Positions 11,901 to 27,318 are shown, numbered from the stretch's first letter. The stretch: DNA of 64,000 nt from Antennarius striatus (GCF_040054535.1 NC_090784.1:12645001-12709000); one strand, 5' to 3'. Translations and numbers: made by a program. Notes: a model not told the origin generated them from the letters alone.

Positions 11901-14900
11901 TTTCTTAGCCAATTATTTTCAATTAATTTAAATCTAGTAATGAGACAAGACAGTCTTATCATGACAATAGAGACAGGTCGCAATCACAGTGAACACCATC
12001 TTTTATTCTAAATCTCCACGGTAACGGACTCCAAATATAATCCTCATTTGTAAATGTTTACTAAAGCTAACACTGTGTGCTAGTTACAGCTGAAAGTCTC
12101 ATGCTTCAGTATAAATTCAATAATATCCCTTTTGACAACATAATTTTGAAAATTTCCTCTTGTCTCTTTCTTATTTTTCATACTTTTTTTTTCTGAAATC
12201 ACGTTGCTGTCAGTTCTAAATCCTCGCTGTCAGCTGACATGTCTATTTCAAATCACTCATATCACCCTAATCTAATTCCTTTATGTTCACCTTGCTGGAA
12301 AATTGCAACAGCGGCTATAAGAATGGAAAGTACACTCAAAAAATAAATTAAATATCAGGAATAAAGTCTGTTTTAAAACTGTTTTATAATTTACATTGAG
12401 CTAACATAAAACACATTTAATCTTTGTCTAAGTTTTTGTATAAATATTCTCACGCAGAGCTGTGTAATTTATCGACTGTGTTTCACTGGAGCTTTTAAGT
12501 GTATTGTTGCGCTGGTAAGAGAAACAGCAGCTGAAGATGCTGAAAGAATCTGTCTCTTCCAGCTGCTGAGCTAATGTCTAAAGAGATATATCCCTCTGAC
12601 TCAGAGAAGGTCAGTGCCACACAGGGAAAAAAAGAGAGAAAAAACTTCCGGATATTTGAGAAGATAACCTGGCAGCTCCCCCTCGTCCAGCTCTCTCATT
12701 CTGCCTGCTCTCCACTACTCCACTTGCAGAAAATCAATGCTGAGCGACTGCAACTGTATCGCCACCCCCCACCCCCCCAATTAATAGCGTTCCATCAAGG
12801 GCCTGAAGCCCTGACCTCCAGCACAGCGAAGATGCACATCGAATCTCCAGGCTGATCTGGGACCAGATTAGATCTCACTCTCATGATGAACCTAAATTAG
12901 AAATGACCAAGACAAGTGTAGACTATAAGACGTACATGTGTGTTCTTCTCTTCCTGTATGGTAGAAGCAGGACACCAGCTGGGTTCTGACCCAGTTATGA
13001 AAATGTTTCTTCACATGCTGGTTGCCCGTACAGACGTCCACAACATATATATCGACGTGCAGTGACTCACGGTCAAACGGGGCATCTACAGTCAAAAAAT
13101 CAGCGTGTTGTTCGTCGGCCTCTCTGTACACGGACTTAAAAAATCTGTTAATGCAAAGGAGTCAGGGACACATCTGGCGAGGCTGTGCGCGAGCCTCGTC
13201 ATGTAAACGGAAGCCAAATTTCATCCCAGTGAATACTGTTGTCTGGACTTGTCAAGTAGACGCTTCTCTTCCTGGCTGTTTATTTGATTTAGTGGTATAA
13301 CATAATTATGTTTCATTAAACTTCATTTTACAAATAGGTGTGGTGTATTTAATGCAATTTACCATTTTAATATTTACATTGTGCATATTTAATTCATAGA
13401 TCACAAAACTATGGTATTTTTGTTCAAGTCAACTGTAACATCCAAGCAGCTGCACAGATATTTATGTTCAACGGGACAGCGGAGAGCATCCAACATGTTG
13501 TCAACCTTGAACCTTGAGCCTATAATAACGATATTATTGTGAAGATGAAAATGAACATCTGCAGATGTTTTTGATCATGAGATGAAAAAAAATATTATTG
13601 TAGCCAATTGCAATTTTATTTTCAATAAAAACTACAACAAAAAAACAACAACAACATGCAGCTAAAGTGAATAGAGGGCACAAACCATGTGGGTGATGTG
13701 GCTGGACATGTGGTTCACCACGCTGGTCCAACCAGAATTAAAACACTGTATGTTGTGTTGGGTTAGGGTTACAGTTAGGGTCATAATGTCAGTAAGTTCA
13801 TGGTCTCCAGAGGACAAAGCCTGCTGACTTTGTGATTTTGTCTTTTCTTCTGGAGCATGACTGCGACATTGACAACTTTTAAACGGAAGGATTGCCGTAA
13901 CTCTACGGTACATTCATGATTCCCAGATGTACTTTAATAATCCGTAGTGTTTCTCCTCGTCATCACCGGTCAAAATTGTTATCTATCATACTCACTATAT
14001 TTTTTCAGTGCAACTTGGTAAATATTAGCACACTTAACTTACATGTTGAACTTGATAAACCTACTTGATATCATACATAATTTATAGAAATAAATAAATC
14101 CAACTTAATATTACTAAACATTTGAATATATGCCTCTTTAATATTATCTAACTGAGGTTATGTTACCAACAACTATTTTCTCTGATATGAGGATTTCTGC
14201 AGGCACCTTGCTATATTCAACAGACACAGACCAAACAGACATGGACAATGGCCTTCTGTTATGAAGGATGTGGCTTTTATTCACAGTTTAAAAATGGCAT
14301 TAGCTGCAGTGAATGAAACACATTCTTGTGCCAAAATTAGCCTGTTTTGTCCATGTTTTTTTACTCAAAATTTGTAGCCGCATCTCCCTTTAGATTGGAG
14401 AACATGTGGTCGAAAGCTTTTCAGTGTCTTTGTGGTGTGTTGTCTCCATTTTAGTGATAACTGGACATACGATTTTTAAAACTCACTCTGTGAGGATGGA
14501 ACGATGAAGCATTCCCAGTCTCCATCAGGAGTTGAGTCACAGTGATCCAGCTGGCCTCACAATAATGCTTCACAATCTGTCACCAATTGGGCTTCTTCTC
14601 TGGCGAAAGAACGGCTGCTCGCCACGTCTCGGTGAGATACCGCTTCAGTGTACTTAAACATCTCTGTCCACCACAGTTTGCAGGCGTACTTGCGGGTCGG
14701 GTGGCGGTTCAGATGTGGTAAGGTGCTGCTGCAACTACCCTGAGTTCAATATATCATGCTGTAATGCTGATAAGACTGAAGTTCCAGAAACTTGGCAGTT
14801 CCTCTCTGCAGAGTGCTGCATCATTAATAACAACCTGGTGATATTAAACATCGATTGGCTTCCTGCCTTATTACCAGTTTGTTTGCTTCCTTTGGCTCCC

Positions 14901-17900
14901 TTTCTGTTTTATTTTCTCTGCCATTATAGAGAGCATCATGAAGAAACTAACTGATCCCACAGAAACAGGAACTTATTGTGCCTGAGACAAGAACAGCTGA
15001 TACTGATAAAATAATGGGTAATATATTTACCCACACATCCCACCAGCAAAGGAAATTATGCTGCAGAGTGGAGGACATAATAAATACCTGCCGTAGATAT
15101 GATCACTCTTCAACCCCGTTTGAATTAAAATTTTAGCACCTGTTCCACCCTCATGTTACAGCATGACTTCATCCTCTGTAATGATGCAATCTTCTGGCAC
15201 TAACAGGCAAGCTAGACCAGTAGAAGCAGAGCAGCCCACCCATCATATGTCACTTCATACAAGTTGCTATGAGGCTGTACAGTGAAGAACCACACCATAA
15301 ATGCACCAGAGGCTTTAAAATATAATTGCTGTGCTGTAGTAACATGCCATTTCATGTATATTACTTCAGTCGATTCCTTTCACACAAAAATGTGATTCAT
15401 TTTGTTTCTTTAATTTTATTTTGCCATCTTTAATAAATTTTACCTGTACGTGTCATACATGTTCTAGGTGATCTGAAGCACATGGTTCTGTCTCTGTTGT
15501 GTGAAGCACTATGTTGTTTATTAAGCCATATATGAATCCATTTAACTTGGAAATACACTACCTATCACACATAGACAACCTCTGGCTTCAAATACAGGCA
15601 GATACACACATTGACGCACAATACTTAACAAGTATTATAAAGCATGTTCAACCTGATTTTCTTTGCAGGAGCCGGTTTGACTGAACATAAAAACCCAGCC
15701 TGATGTAAAGGGCATCACAGCGGTGGTTATCAGCTTTGTTTGTTAACCCAGGCTTTCTGCTTCAGGCTGTTTGTGTTCTCCCATAAAAATGGCCACTTGG
15801 TTCGTCATCCCACTTTACTGTTTCACAAAAAAGGACTGACCGCACGTTGCCTACTTCAGTTCAACAGGTTTTCATAAGTGACAGCTATTTATAAAATATA
15901 TTGTGTTGGGGTTAGGATGAATGTTTGACGTAAAAAATGTTGATTGTTAATTGATGTGATAACGCCCCATCACGTGCACACACGTGTGTGTGTGTGTGTG
16001 TGTGTGTCTGTGTAGCTGTCACTTTCCAGCTTCTTCCCGATTGATGTTCAATCATCTCATCTGATCAGGCTGCACATGCTTTCCATTTACTCATCAACCC
16101 AGTCTCGAATCAACTCCACCTCATCTCTGGATAATCATTTCGGCCATTGTTGTAGCAATAATTCAGGCTAGTTTGGTGAAGAGAAACCTAGCGCTTCATT
16201 ATTTATTGTAGTTACAGTCTAACCCCTTTTCATTGCCTCAATCCATCTACTATACCCCCAAACCCTCTACCAAAAGCGACACTCAGCAGAAAAACATCCT
16301 GAACTTAATCTCTGGTGTCTCCAGGCAGCAACAGCTGCTCAATAATTGTTGATAGAGTTCACTGTACTTCATTAAAACATTAAATTGTCAAATCATTAAA
16401 TTCTCATTAGCTACATTGCTGATAAATCTAACGTACCTGTCTACTGTTATATCTAATGCTAATGACTTTTTTTCAACTCTGGAAGGAAAAGCCTGTTTAA
16501 ATCCTGTTGCTGTCCACTGGAATAACATTGTGAACTGGTAAATGTCATCACTCGTGTAGGTAACATTGTACAAATGGGGCTCAACAATTTATAACCCATG
16601 AACGAATGAAACACACACACACACAAACGGGGTGTTTCCATGCATTTCTTTGTGCTTCTCTGCAGCACAGATGGCTGACTGGTGGGCGTTTTCCTGCTCT
16701 CAGGAGCCCCTCCCTTTCCACCTTTTCTCAAGTCTGAGCTCCATCCGCCCCAGCCGCCTCATCCTTGATAACCTTCTGTTTTCTTCTCCCTTTCCTAACA
16801 GCTTTCACACAATGCTGACACGCTGTTGATTGGCCTCCCTCCCCAGGCCAGTGCTAAATGGCCAGATAGATTTGGGAACATTCATCATTATAATCATGTT
16901 GGTTAATTATTCATAGGCTCCATCAGCCTCTTCTTGGTGTGGCATGTACTTATTAGAGTAGCAACATTAGTCTGTCAGACTCTCATGGTGAGGAGGGGAC
17001 AAAGGAGGATAAAGGTTGTTAGTGCTGCACATTCACTCATTATTGCACATCTCTCATCTACTAATAGCTAATTGCCTTTCATTTTCTATTCAGTAGACAC
17101 TGATGGGCAGAGCGGAAAACATTGCTTTGTCCTTTATGTTTTGCTCTATAGTGTCTTCCTGTAAGCCACATATAGTCACTTATTGAACATTAACCATTAT
17201 GTCTCATTACGATACTTGATCGCCATCGTAATGGAGACCTTTTATTATGCACATGCAAACTTCACAACCTTTTCTAAGTCAGACTTCATCAGTCCAGATT
17301 AAAGTGGCCCGAGCCTCCAGCTGGGCTCCCTGGGAGCAGATGGCCCTATAATCACCAGAGTTCATCGATGTCTGAAACAGCAGCCAAAACCAGCTCCTAA
17401 TATTCTATTTAAATTCAAATAGCTTAAATACAGATCACATTAGATGGCATTCCTACCAGAGATTTCATAGAACTGAAGCTGATGCGACACCTTCATGATC
17501 GGTGTTATTTAGAGATAGTTTTACTCAAAGCTGTGCCCACTGGTGTTCTGTAAATATAACATCAGAGTGACATTTCTTAAAGTTTCAGCATTTATCTTCC
17601 CAACAAGAAAAAGGAAGCTGATCTATGTCTTTTGTAAAAGATTTCTAACACTGTTCAGGATTACGTAAGCTTATCAGTACAGACTTCCCAGATGTTCAAC
17701 CTCATGACTCATAATTAACATTACATTCAGAAATATCCTGTCAACTCTGTCTTACACAATCTTGACTACACATCTGAATTTTATACTCATTGTTAAAGTA
17801 ACATTTACTTCCTGTCGGGTCTTTTCTATTCAACTGAAGTTCCTGCCATTCAACAGCAGCATCTGCGGTGAAGCTCTCACAGACTCTACGCTTATCGGAG

Positions 17901-20900
17901 TTTCCTGTTTTGTTCAGATTTCATGTGTGACGTTCCCCAGTTCTATGGAAAGACTTCATTAAACAACGTTTGGATACAACAAGTGATTGTGATACTTGCG
18001 TTGCAAATAGAGTAGGCTGAATATTACGTGTGTGCTCTACCCATATTTAAAAAAATTTTTTTCCTCTGAGTCATGCATAATAATAATGACACCCTGTGCG
18101 TATTTTCTCCAAAAAGAGACACACAAAGCATTATCATGTTCATGACACAGTGTCCTGCAGATATGTGGGAGAGCCCCAAAGGCGTCGCGTTGTTTCATAA
18201 AGCAATTCAGAAAAACAAACTATGAATACATGAAATCCCTGCACGATTTAGCTTCTTCCACTCAGCCAAAATGAAAGGATTTTGTCTTCAGGTAGTATTG
18301 CTGATTTACTTTTTACTGTTACATAACACCGCTGAGCCTTGCTCACTGGAAAGCAACACATCATGGGAAAGCCAGCGTATTATTGCCAAACACTCTGCCT
18401 CCAGATATTTCATACTGAAGAGTAACCTCAGGGGATTGAAGGAATCAAAGGCTTAGCGGAGATTTGAGAACCGCAGGTCCGGCTGAAACCTTCTAATGTC
18501 AACACAATCACCAGTGAAGCAGGGATTTTCTGCAGGCAGACTGTGACTCCCACAATGCAAACAAGCTCTACAAATCTGCACTTATACACTACAGATAGTC
18601 CTGTCACAATCAGGACCATTTTAGCTGGTGATAAACTGCTCGCGCAAATAATTATGATTACTGATTTGTCTACCTAATTCTATTCATTTAATCACATCTT
18701 AATAGTTCTGGCTTTTACACCTGACCCATTGCCACCACCAGAGGGATGGGTAAAATTTAGGACGTTACCTTAAAGCATTAGCAAAAGCTCATTGCTGGTT
18801 GGATCTGTTTTGGTTTTTTTTGTTTTTTTAAGTGTAAATTTAACAAATCCTTGCAAAAAAACTGGTGCTTTAATGTTCAAACTTTGATTTGTGAGTGCAT
18901 ATTGTGCATTGCCCCAGCTGAAATAAACAAAAAAAATAGTCTTCTTTCCTACATTGTTCAAAACCTCCTGTATAAACATACAAGATTAAACTGAAATTTT
19001 AATGAAAGAAAATAATTGTCATGAAAAGAAAATACTTAGAATAGTATTCCATTTCATTTAGATCATCTTTGTACTGAAAGTCCAGAGGTGATTACTTTAT
19101 GTCACAGCGGAATGTGGTATCAGGAAATTGTGTTGTTTTTTTTTTTGGGGGGGGGGGTTGCATGCAGGCACTGAAAGAATGCATGCATTGCTTAAAGTAA
19201 TGGCATGATGTCTTTGACTATACTTAAAAGTAGTTCTGGGCTTGCGCTACCCATTCGCCACTTCACCATAGGCGAAGTAAATTCCAGATTGGCTACAAGG
19301 TTTTTAGACTGTGTAGCCACAGTGGCGTTCTTATTTTTATGGAAAAAAGGCTAAAACTTAAAACTTTGTCGCTCGCTAGCGGCGCTCGCTATTTCTGCTA
19401 GCGAGCGGCTTTCGCTATTTCCTCTAGTGAGCGGCACTAGCGCCGCTATTTCTGCATGCCGAACTGACCTGAATGCTCCCGATCATTAAATATGCACTCG
19501 GGTCATGACCTCCTCTCGTCCAATGAAAAACAAAATATTGTTTTTTTACAAGCTGAACCAGCGAATTTGTGTACAACAAGATAAGGACGATCGATCAAAA
19601 GAATCCAGTGTTTTATAGTAGAGTTTGTGTTAAAGTCCTCATTAATAAACAAATTGTGAATGCTGAGAGGGGGGAGGAGTGGAGACAGACCGATTAGAAG
19701 GTAAGTTAAAGATATTATCAATTCTTGTTTGTAGTCTTAGACTTTTGATACCTATGAATGGCAGGAATAACCAGCGATGCATGTAAATGTGTATTCACCT
19801 CGCTTGCTGTTTTTCATGCCTTTTTTAAAATGAAAAGTCATGCTGTTGAATTAAAAAAAAAAAAAATAAAATAAACTATGGCATACCAATGGTGTTGTCT
19901 AAGTCAAAGTTAAAGTGTATTCTTGTCCCAAGTAAAACTTACAAGTAAACATTGAGTAATATTTTGTATGACTGTATCTTCACATAGTGAATGCATGTTT
20001 TCAATTGTTGAATCTCACATTCATACCTGCATAAAATAGGACAGAAATAAAGATAGTTCAGCTTGAACTGTTGACTTGAGTGTATTTTTGTAGGTAAACT
20101 GAACAGAAGATTTTGTCCTCAGAATGCACCAGAATGCAGGAAAACAACCCCATTCTCTAAAACATTTCCCAAGGGGCCCCCCCCCGGGGGGGGTGTCCCC
20201 CCCCCACGCAGCCCGCAGCGAGCGTCGGTTGTCCGCACACTGTGCCACTGTCTTGGATACAGAATGTGGCTTTTTGTGGTTTGCTCAATTCTTTTACACT
20301 GAGCCACAGTGGCTTAGTCATACTACATCCTAGTGCAAGCCCAGTAGTTTAAGTTAACCTGAAGCCTAAAAGGGGGCAAGCTTAGGTTAAAACACTAATA
20401 AGTGATCCACTAAAGGGAAGACTTTCCATGGTCTCTCTGACACACACACCAGCCAACATCTTAGGATCTTATGCGTACTTTTGCTTCCTTCTTATCCTAC
20501 CGCCTCACAAGGCCCTCACTGCCTTTGACTCTTTTGTCTTTCTCTGTACTGAAGTCTTTTTTTTTCTGGTATTCTCTGTCAATCCACATGTTGACACTCA
20601 TCACAGTTCTAATTTTACTTTCCTGTCTCTTCAAGCAGCTTCTAAGTTGTGCACACACATCTATCAACACTGCATATTGTGCAGCAGAGCTGTCTTGAAA
20701 CTTACACAATTTTAAAGTGAGGAAAATCACTTGACGCTGAAATATACATTTAATTTTTATTATCTGTCAAAGACGGCACGGTGGCGCAGTGGGTAGCATT
20801 GTCGCTGCACAGCAAGGCGGTTCTGGATTCGAGTCCCGCTCTGTGCGGAGTTTGCATGTTCTCCCCGTGTCTGCGTGGGTTCTGTCCGGGTTTTCCGGCT

Positions 20901-23900
20901 TCCTCCAACCTCCAAAAACATGTGCTTCAGGTTAATTGGCCGGTCCCAAATTGCCAGTAGGTGTGAGTGTGTGTGCGTGCTTGTTTGTCGGCATCTCTGT
21001 GTGGCTCCGCAGTGCACTGGCGTCGCGCCTGGAGTTTCCCCTGCCTCATGCCCCGAGTCAGCTGGATAGGATAGCTAGGATAGGCTCCAGCTCCCCGCGA
21101 CAGCGGATGAAGCTGTTAAGACAATAGATTGATGAATTATCTGTCAAATTGGTAATCTTTCAAAATAAGGTCCTTTGGGTTATCGATACATTTTATTCAT
21201 ATCACATTTGTTTTTTGGTTCTCTGGTTTAACTATAAACTCCATGATCTCTCTTCTTCCTGCACCATTCTGAAGCTCACTTTTTTTGAAATTGTAATCAA
21301 TTCAGATTTTTTATTAACAATTAAAACCCATCATTAAATAAACTGGTTCTGAGAATCCATGCATTGTGGTAGAGTAATAAATCTAGTTGCCCACCACACC
21401 TACATATATATCTCTTTCCTTCTGTATCTTATTTATGCACATATATAATTCTGATCAAATCATGCCAGCTCTCCTGGGATCCTTCTAGCTGATGCCTCTT
21501 ATGGAAATGAGGACTTTGAGGTTGTGTGAGCTTCACAAAGAGAACCTGAGGTGGGGGCTGTGTACACGCATTACACGCTTGATTATTATTATTGTTATTA
21601 TTTTATTGTTATTATTTTTCCATTGAGCTGGAATCACAGTGAGAATATATTTTTTTCTTTGGTGGTATCCATAGCTCCATGTCATTAACAGTAATGTATG
21701 TATACCGTTGCTGGTTGATTTCTTACTTCAGAAGCATACAGTATCACCAAGTTATGAGCACAGTGTTGAATTTCCAACGAGAAAAAACCATCAGCGATTT
21801 AAGAACCCAGCCTGGTTTAGGGGGATTGGGAGGATGACCTCCTCACAGACCTCTGAGAGTGTGAATCGACACTCCTCACATTAATGACGCTTTGTTAATG
21901 AACTGCAGAATAACAAATAAATGCTGATTTTTCCAAATTCAGGCCACTCAATGAAACAACGTGCAACACAGTTGGTATCACTCTCCAGCATTTAACAGCA
22001 GCTTGCACTCACTTGTCATCCTCCTCATCTATCTCACATCCTCCCATCCAAAGCATGAACACACATTTATTTAAGCGCTCTCCTCCACAATCTCTCTCTC
22101 AGCATCCTTGTCCACTGAGGGTGGTTACCGTGGTAACACCACCCACAGGAGCCGGCTACCTTCCCTGTTACCGTAGCAACTGGTCCCTACAGAATTTCAA
22201 GCATCTCTCTCCCTCTCTCTCTCTCTCTCCCTCTCTCTCTCCCTCTCTCTCGTTCATTACAAGTCCACCTATCTCTTTTTCTTTGTCACATGAGAGTCCC
22301 CACGTTTGGATTGACTTTAAATCCCTGAAAAGTCCCTTATCACTGGCTTCATGGTTGGTTAGCTTTGTTTTTCACAGTCTACTGGTTGTGCTTACGCCAC
22401 TTAAATCACTTATTCACTGTTGGGGCCTGTAGAAAACCTAAAGTGTCTCTTATTCTATTGTTTCTACTATGCCAATAATGTTTTATTGGATAACAGAGCA
22501 AATTACATTTAATTTAAAGCATCAACATCAAAGTAGAAGCAAAAATGCAACAAGACCAGTCAGAACAGATACGCATGCAATGCTTAGAACAGCAATGCAC
22601 TTTTATTTATAGCATTATAACAATAATCTAAAAATGTAATATATAAATACATTATTATGAACTAATCAATTACTATTAACTATTTTGGTGGTTCTTCAAA
22701 CAAAATCCAAATATTTCAAATTGACACTTTTGCATAAAAAAGCAAAACAAATAAGAAATCTATTGCATTAGAAAATACAATGCTGATGACTATTGTTCCA
22801 CCATGACAGCATTGTATTATACAGTGATCCCTCGTTACTCACAGTTAACGTGTTCCAGGAACCACCCGCAAAAACTAAATTGTATGATATATGGGTGAAC
22901 TATTTATTTTATTACTTACGGTAATAAATAAAACGCAGCGCACTTCAGAATGCCATCAGCCAATAGAATGCGTGTACGGTATCATGTGACTATCTACTAA
23001 TAATCCGCAATGCCGAGCGTGTTGATGCATGAATGCGCAAGGAAATACTGTATTATTGCTGATGGTCAGTAAACAGTTGGTCCATCTTTACTGTTGAAAA
23101 AAACAAAGGAGGTGATGAATCAGTGACTGTTAATTTGATTTGATGCTCATACACACTGTTGCAGAAGAAAGGATTTAATATGAATCATCAACATCAAAGC
23201 AGATTGACACACACGATAAAGCCTCTTACCTACAGCTAACTTACCAGGAAGTTGATCTAGCAGCTGTTCTATGGACAAAAAAAAAGACAAAATAACTAAG
23301 ATCATGTCAGGCTGACATGTCCTGTCTTGCCTTGGCTGTCTCAGTGTTATTTCAGACCGGAGCACGCTGGTGAGATAATGTGTAGTCTGGTAGTCTGTGC
23401 TGCAGAATCACTCAGTAGATTAAATATTAGTGTCATCACATTTCCTCAGGTCATAAAGTCTGCACAGACTGCCCAACAGAAAGGAAAATGCTTGAATCAC
23501 TGAGAAACTTTGTACAAAAGACCTTTCACTTGGTCTTAAGAACTCGATGTTCTTTGTGTTATTATTTTAATTTCATTTTCATAAGTAACCACCAAATTCT
23601 CAGCTGAGCATTCGATAACTGAGAGAGCACATAACTCCAAGATGAGGAAAAAAAAATAAAAATTTTCCTGTCTCAATTGTGGAATGAGCGGCTGAGTCAA
23701 ATGCCATGGGAACATTCTGTCTCAGAAAAGACAAATATATTTGAGTCTCCTTTGCAGGAATTGTACACTCCTCACAAACAAAACTAAATGAAAAACACTG
23801 CTAGATAAACAGTTCCTGAATTCTGAGGCCACAAGTGAAATATAAATTTCACATTCAAGCAAAAAAGGGTTGTAACTGCATTTATTGATGTACTTAATCT

Positions 23901-25417
23901 TAGATACCTTACAAAGAAAAATGAAAAAGCACTTTCAATGCCCAATTTTCCATATTATGATAGCTTTACTGTTTCCGCATACACCAGTTGTCAGGGGATC
24001 ATCAAAAAGCTTTGTGAGAATGCAATAAGTGACTCAATGATCTTTTGATTGTATGCATAAAGGGAAAATGGCTGCAACTAGTAGTTAAATTACATTTAAG
24101 AACTCATTACTCTTAATATGTGGCCGATTGAACAAGACTGACTGCTCCAAAGTGTTAGATTGTCTGAAGTCAAAATTTGTTGCATGCATTGTAGAGGAAA
24201 CAGCAGATGAAAATCACGAGAGGAAGACTGAAAATATCAAAAACCAGAAGGACATGGCCAATAGTTTTCCTGGCAAACTTGTAATACAGTAATCGCTCAC
24301 ATGTTTGCGCTTCAAGATGCACAACTTCAGTACATCGCTGACTTTTAGTGGCTAGTCACATGATACCGTACACGCATTCCATTGGCTGACAGATGCGGAA
24401 GTGCTTGCATTTGATTTATTACTGTAAATAATAAAATAAATAGATAAATCAAACAAATCTCATCTCATATTTTGCAGTGTGGGTTAAAGGTGAATCAAAG
24501 GTGTGAGGATGCCCACATGTGCAATTTCCCCCGGGATTACGAAAGTATGTATGTATGCATCAGTCTATCTACTGTAGATAGATACTGTAGATAGATACTA
24601 TCTACCTACAGTATCTATCTACCTATCTACTGTATCCATGCTTTAGAACCTGACCTAGTCAGGAAAAAAAAGGACCCAACAATTTTAGATGTGCTGATTG
24701 TTTGCCACTGATGCCACCCCTTCTCTTCATTCAATGTCTAGCTTGTTTGTTCACCTGCTCTACAGGGTCACACAACACATATAATGAGTTCTTCCTTGGC
24801 ACACTGTGCACCTTTCACCAGTTTTCATGAAGATTTATAGAACGTAGCGTTTCCAAAATCCTACTGACAAACAGACAAACAACAGCCAGGCAGCAAACGT
24901 GATAGAAAGCGTAACCCCCCTCAGTGAAGATAATGAAGATAAAATGCAAAATGGAAGAAAAAAAAAGCCCAGAATCGAGGGGGTAGCATGAATTATTCAA
25001 GAACAATCACAAGGAAAATGAAAAATGGTCACTGGCCAATAGAAGCAGTGGAGGCAGATGGAGGAGCAGTGTCTGGGACAGTAGGAAGGGGAGGAGTGAC
25101 TGCCTCTGGGATGAGGTGGGGGGAGAACGGGGGAGGCTGAGACACAGACGATGGATGAGGGGAGGCAAATAGACCAGAATGGGGATTTTCTTTTGTGTTC
25201 TCTAGAGGGAGACTGGGGGAGTAGACCTGGAGGAAGGGGAAGGGTGTGGTGCTTAAGACACAGGTAGCATGAAGAGAGAGGCCTGGCAGCAGAGCTGAGA
25301 GGATGCGTGACAAGTGGCAAAGCCCCGTTGACAAGAGGGAGCCCAGACCTTTCCACGGCGTTCAATAATTGATGCAGCTTCTGCAGTGTGCCATCTTTAT
25401 AAAGAAGCAAGAGTGTA

Positions 25418-25476
<59 letters not shown>

Positions 25477-27245
25477 TACTTAGAATGTATCTGCAAGTAC
25501 ATGGGTGTATGTGTTTAGTGACTTCTTCCTATTGATATCACTGCTCCTGAGCTCCATTTGATTAGAAGTGAGTTTTTAGTCCTCCTAACTGAGCTGTGAG
25601 TTTTAAAGACACACAAATTGTTCAATCATAATCAATCGATCATACTGAAATTAATTATTCAGTAAATGTTTATTTTATGGAAACTGACTCAGCTTTTGAA
25701 ATAATTAAAATGTAAACACATCACTTTTGGATTATTTTGTTCTCCCTCTCAGTGGTCTGAAACATTTCTGAGCAGGTTTAAATCACTACTACATCAACGC
25801 TTTTGATGAACTACAAATGCAAAAGTGCCAGAATTAAAGTGAAATACAAAAAAATATCTTATTTATACTGCTAAAGAATGAAGAACGGTAAAACAACAAA
25901 TAAGAGATCTGTTATACCAGTCCATCCACAGAGATGAAGAAAACGGTGGCCCATGGGACTCAGCCATGTGCCTCATCAGAGTAGCTACTGATGCTGCTGA
26001 GGGAATAAAATCTGGGCTGATTTAGCCTCTTGATCTGACATTATTATCATTACTACCATCAAAATCCATTAATTATTCCTTGGAAATAGAAAATAAGAAA
26101 CAAAAGACGACAACAAATATTTATAAAGCAATGCTAAAGAAGGCCCACCAAAAAAAACACTTGCTGTGTTCAGATGAAAATGTAATTCAAGTTTCATTGA
26201 AACCTGTTATTTTCCCATAATCCTGCTGAAAATCAACAGACAAACAGACAAGGAAGAGGTAAGACAAGTGACAAATGTCAGAAATACTTCACCTCAGGAA
26301 GTTGTGTTTGTAAGGTTCATCCAGTCTTAAGGAGGTAGACTAAAGGAACACAGACAAACTCCTGTTTCTTCTATTTCAAGCTTGTTGCAGTAAATAAATT
26401 CAGGATGATTTTTAAGCACTGCATAGTGTTGTAAAAATATCTTTGCACTTGTATAGCCATTGCTGTGGCAGAGCAAAAAATGACCTGCCGAAGAGTACAT
26501 CCATTTCCCTCCATTACAGCTTTCAACATTCTTCTGCAGAATATTAACACTGGCCAGAACAGTCTCAGTGGACCCCACAACCCCACACTCTTAAAACCTG
26601 CAGCCAAGGCCTTTAAGGAAATGAGATTTTTCAGTCTTGCTTTCATACAGCTCAGTGTTCTGCTCTGGCCACAGGCTTTTTCTTCCCACCCAACCCTCAT
26701 CTCATTTCAAGGCCACCTGTGAATACATGTACATGACAGAGATGGATCTCTGTGCTCTACCAGCAGCACAGGTTGAGTAGCAATAGGCCTTTGCTTCTTC
26801 CATTAGCATGCACTCCACCCTGCAACCCAAATACCATTCTACATGCTCTCACTGGTTCCCAACCCCAGGGCCACGAACCGGTATTGGTACTGGGCCGCAC
26901 AGACAGAAGACATAACTTTTATTTGTGATGTGATTCTGAACAATGCGTTGTTTTGGAAAGTTACTGGCTACTCTTTGCCACATCTGCCTACGACTCGCTC
27001 TCGACAAATACCAAAATACTTGCCTCGATCACATGACTACCTCTCCAATGGGGCGCTCCGGCCGGTAACCCAGAATACATTACTGAAACTCCCGAGCAAG
27101 CAAAACAAACAAAGAAACAGGCGTTACGATGTTATGAAGACACTGCTGATAAAGTTCTATACACATTGGATTCATTTTTATAATTGTATTAAAAGAAAGA
27201 ACCGTTTTTATGCTGGTCATACCATTTTATTTTGTTGTATTTATC

Positions 27246-27318
<73 letters not shown>

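Noticed and set aside
20021..20333. Pro/Gly-rich open frames on both strands
   Set aside because: They cross C/G runs inside the 1.1-kb transposon-like element; no domain.
20772..20850. tRNA gene
   Set aside because: Box A and B-like sequence belongs to a SINE head; no cloverleaf with matching acceptor stem seen.
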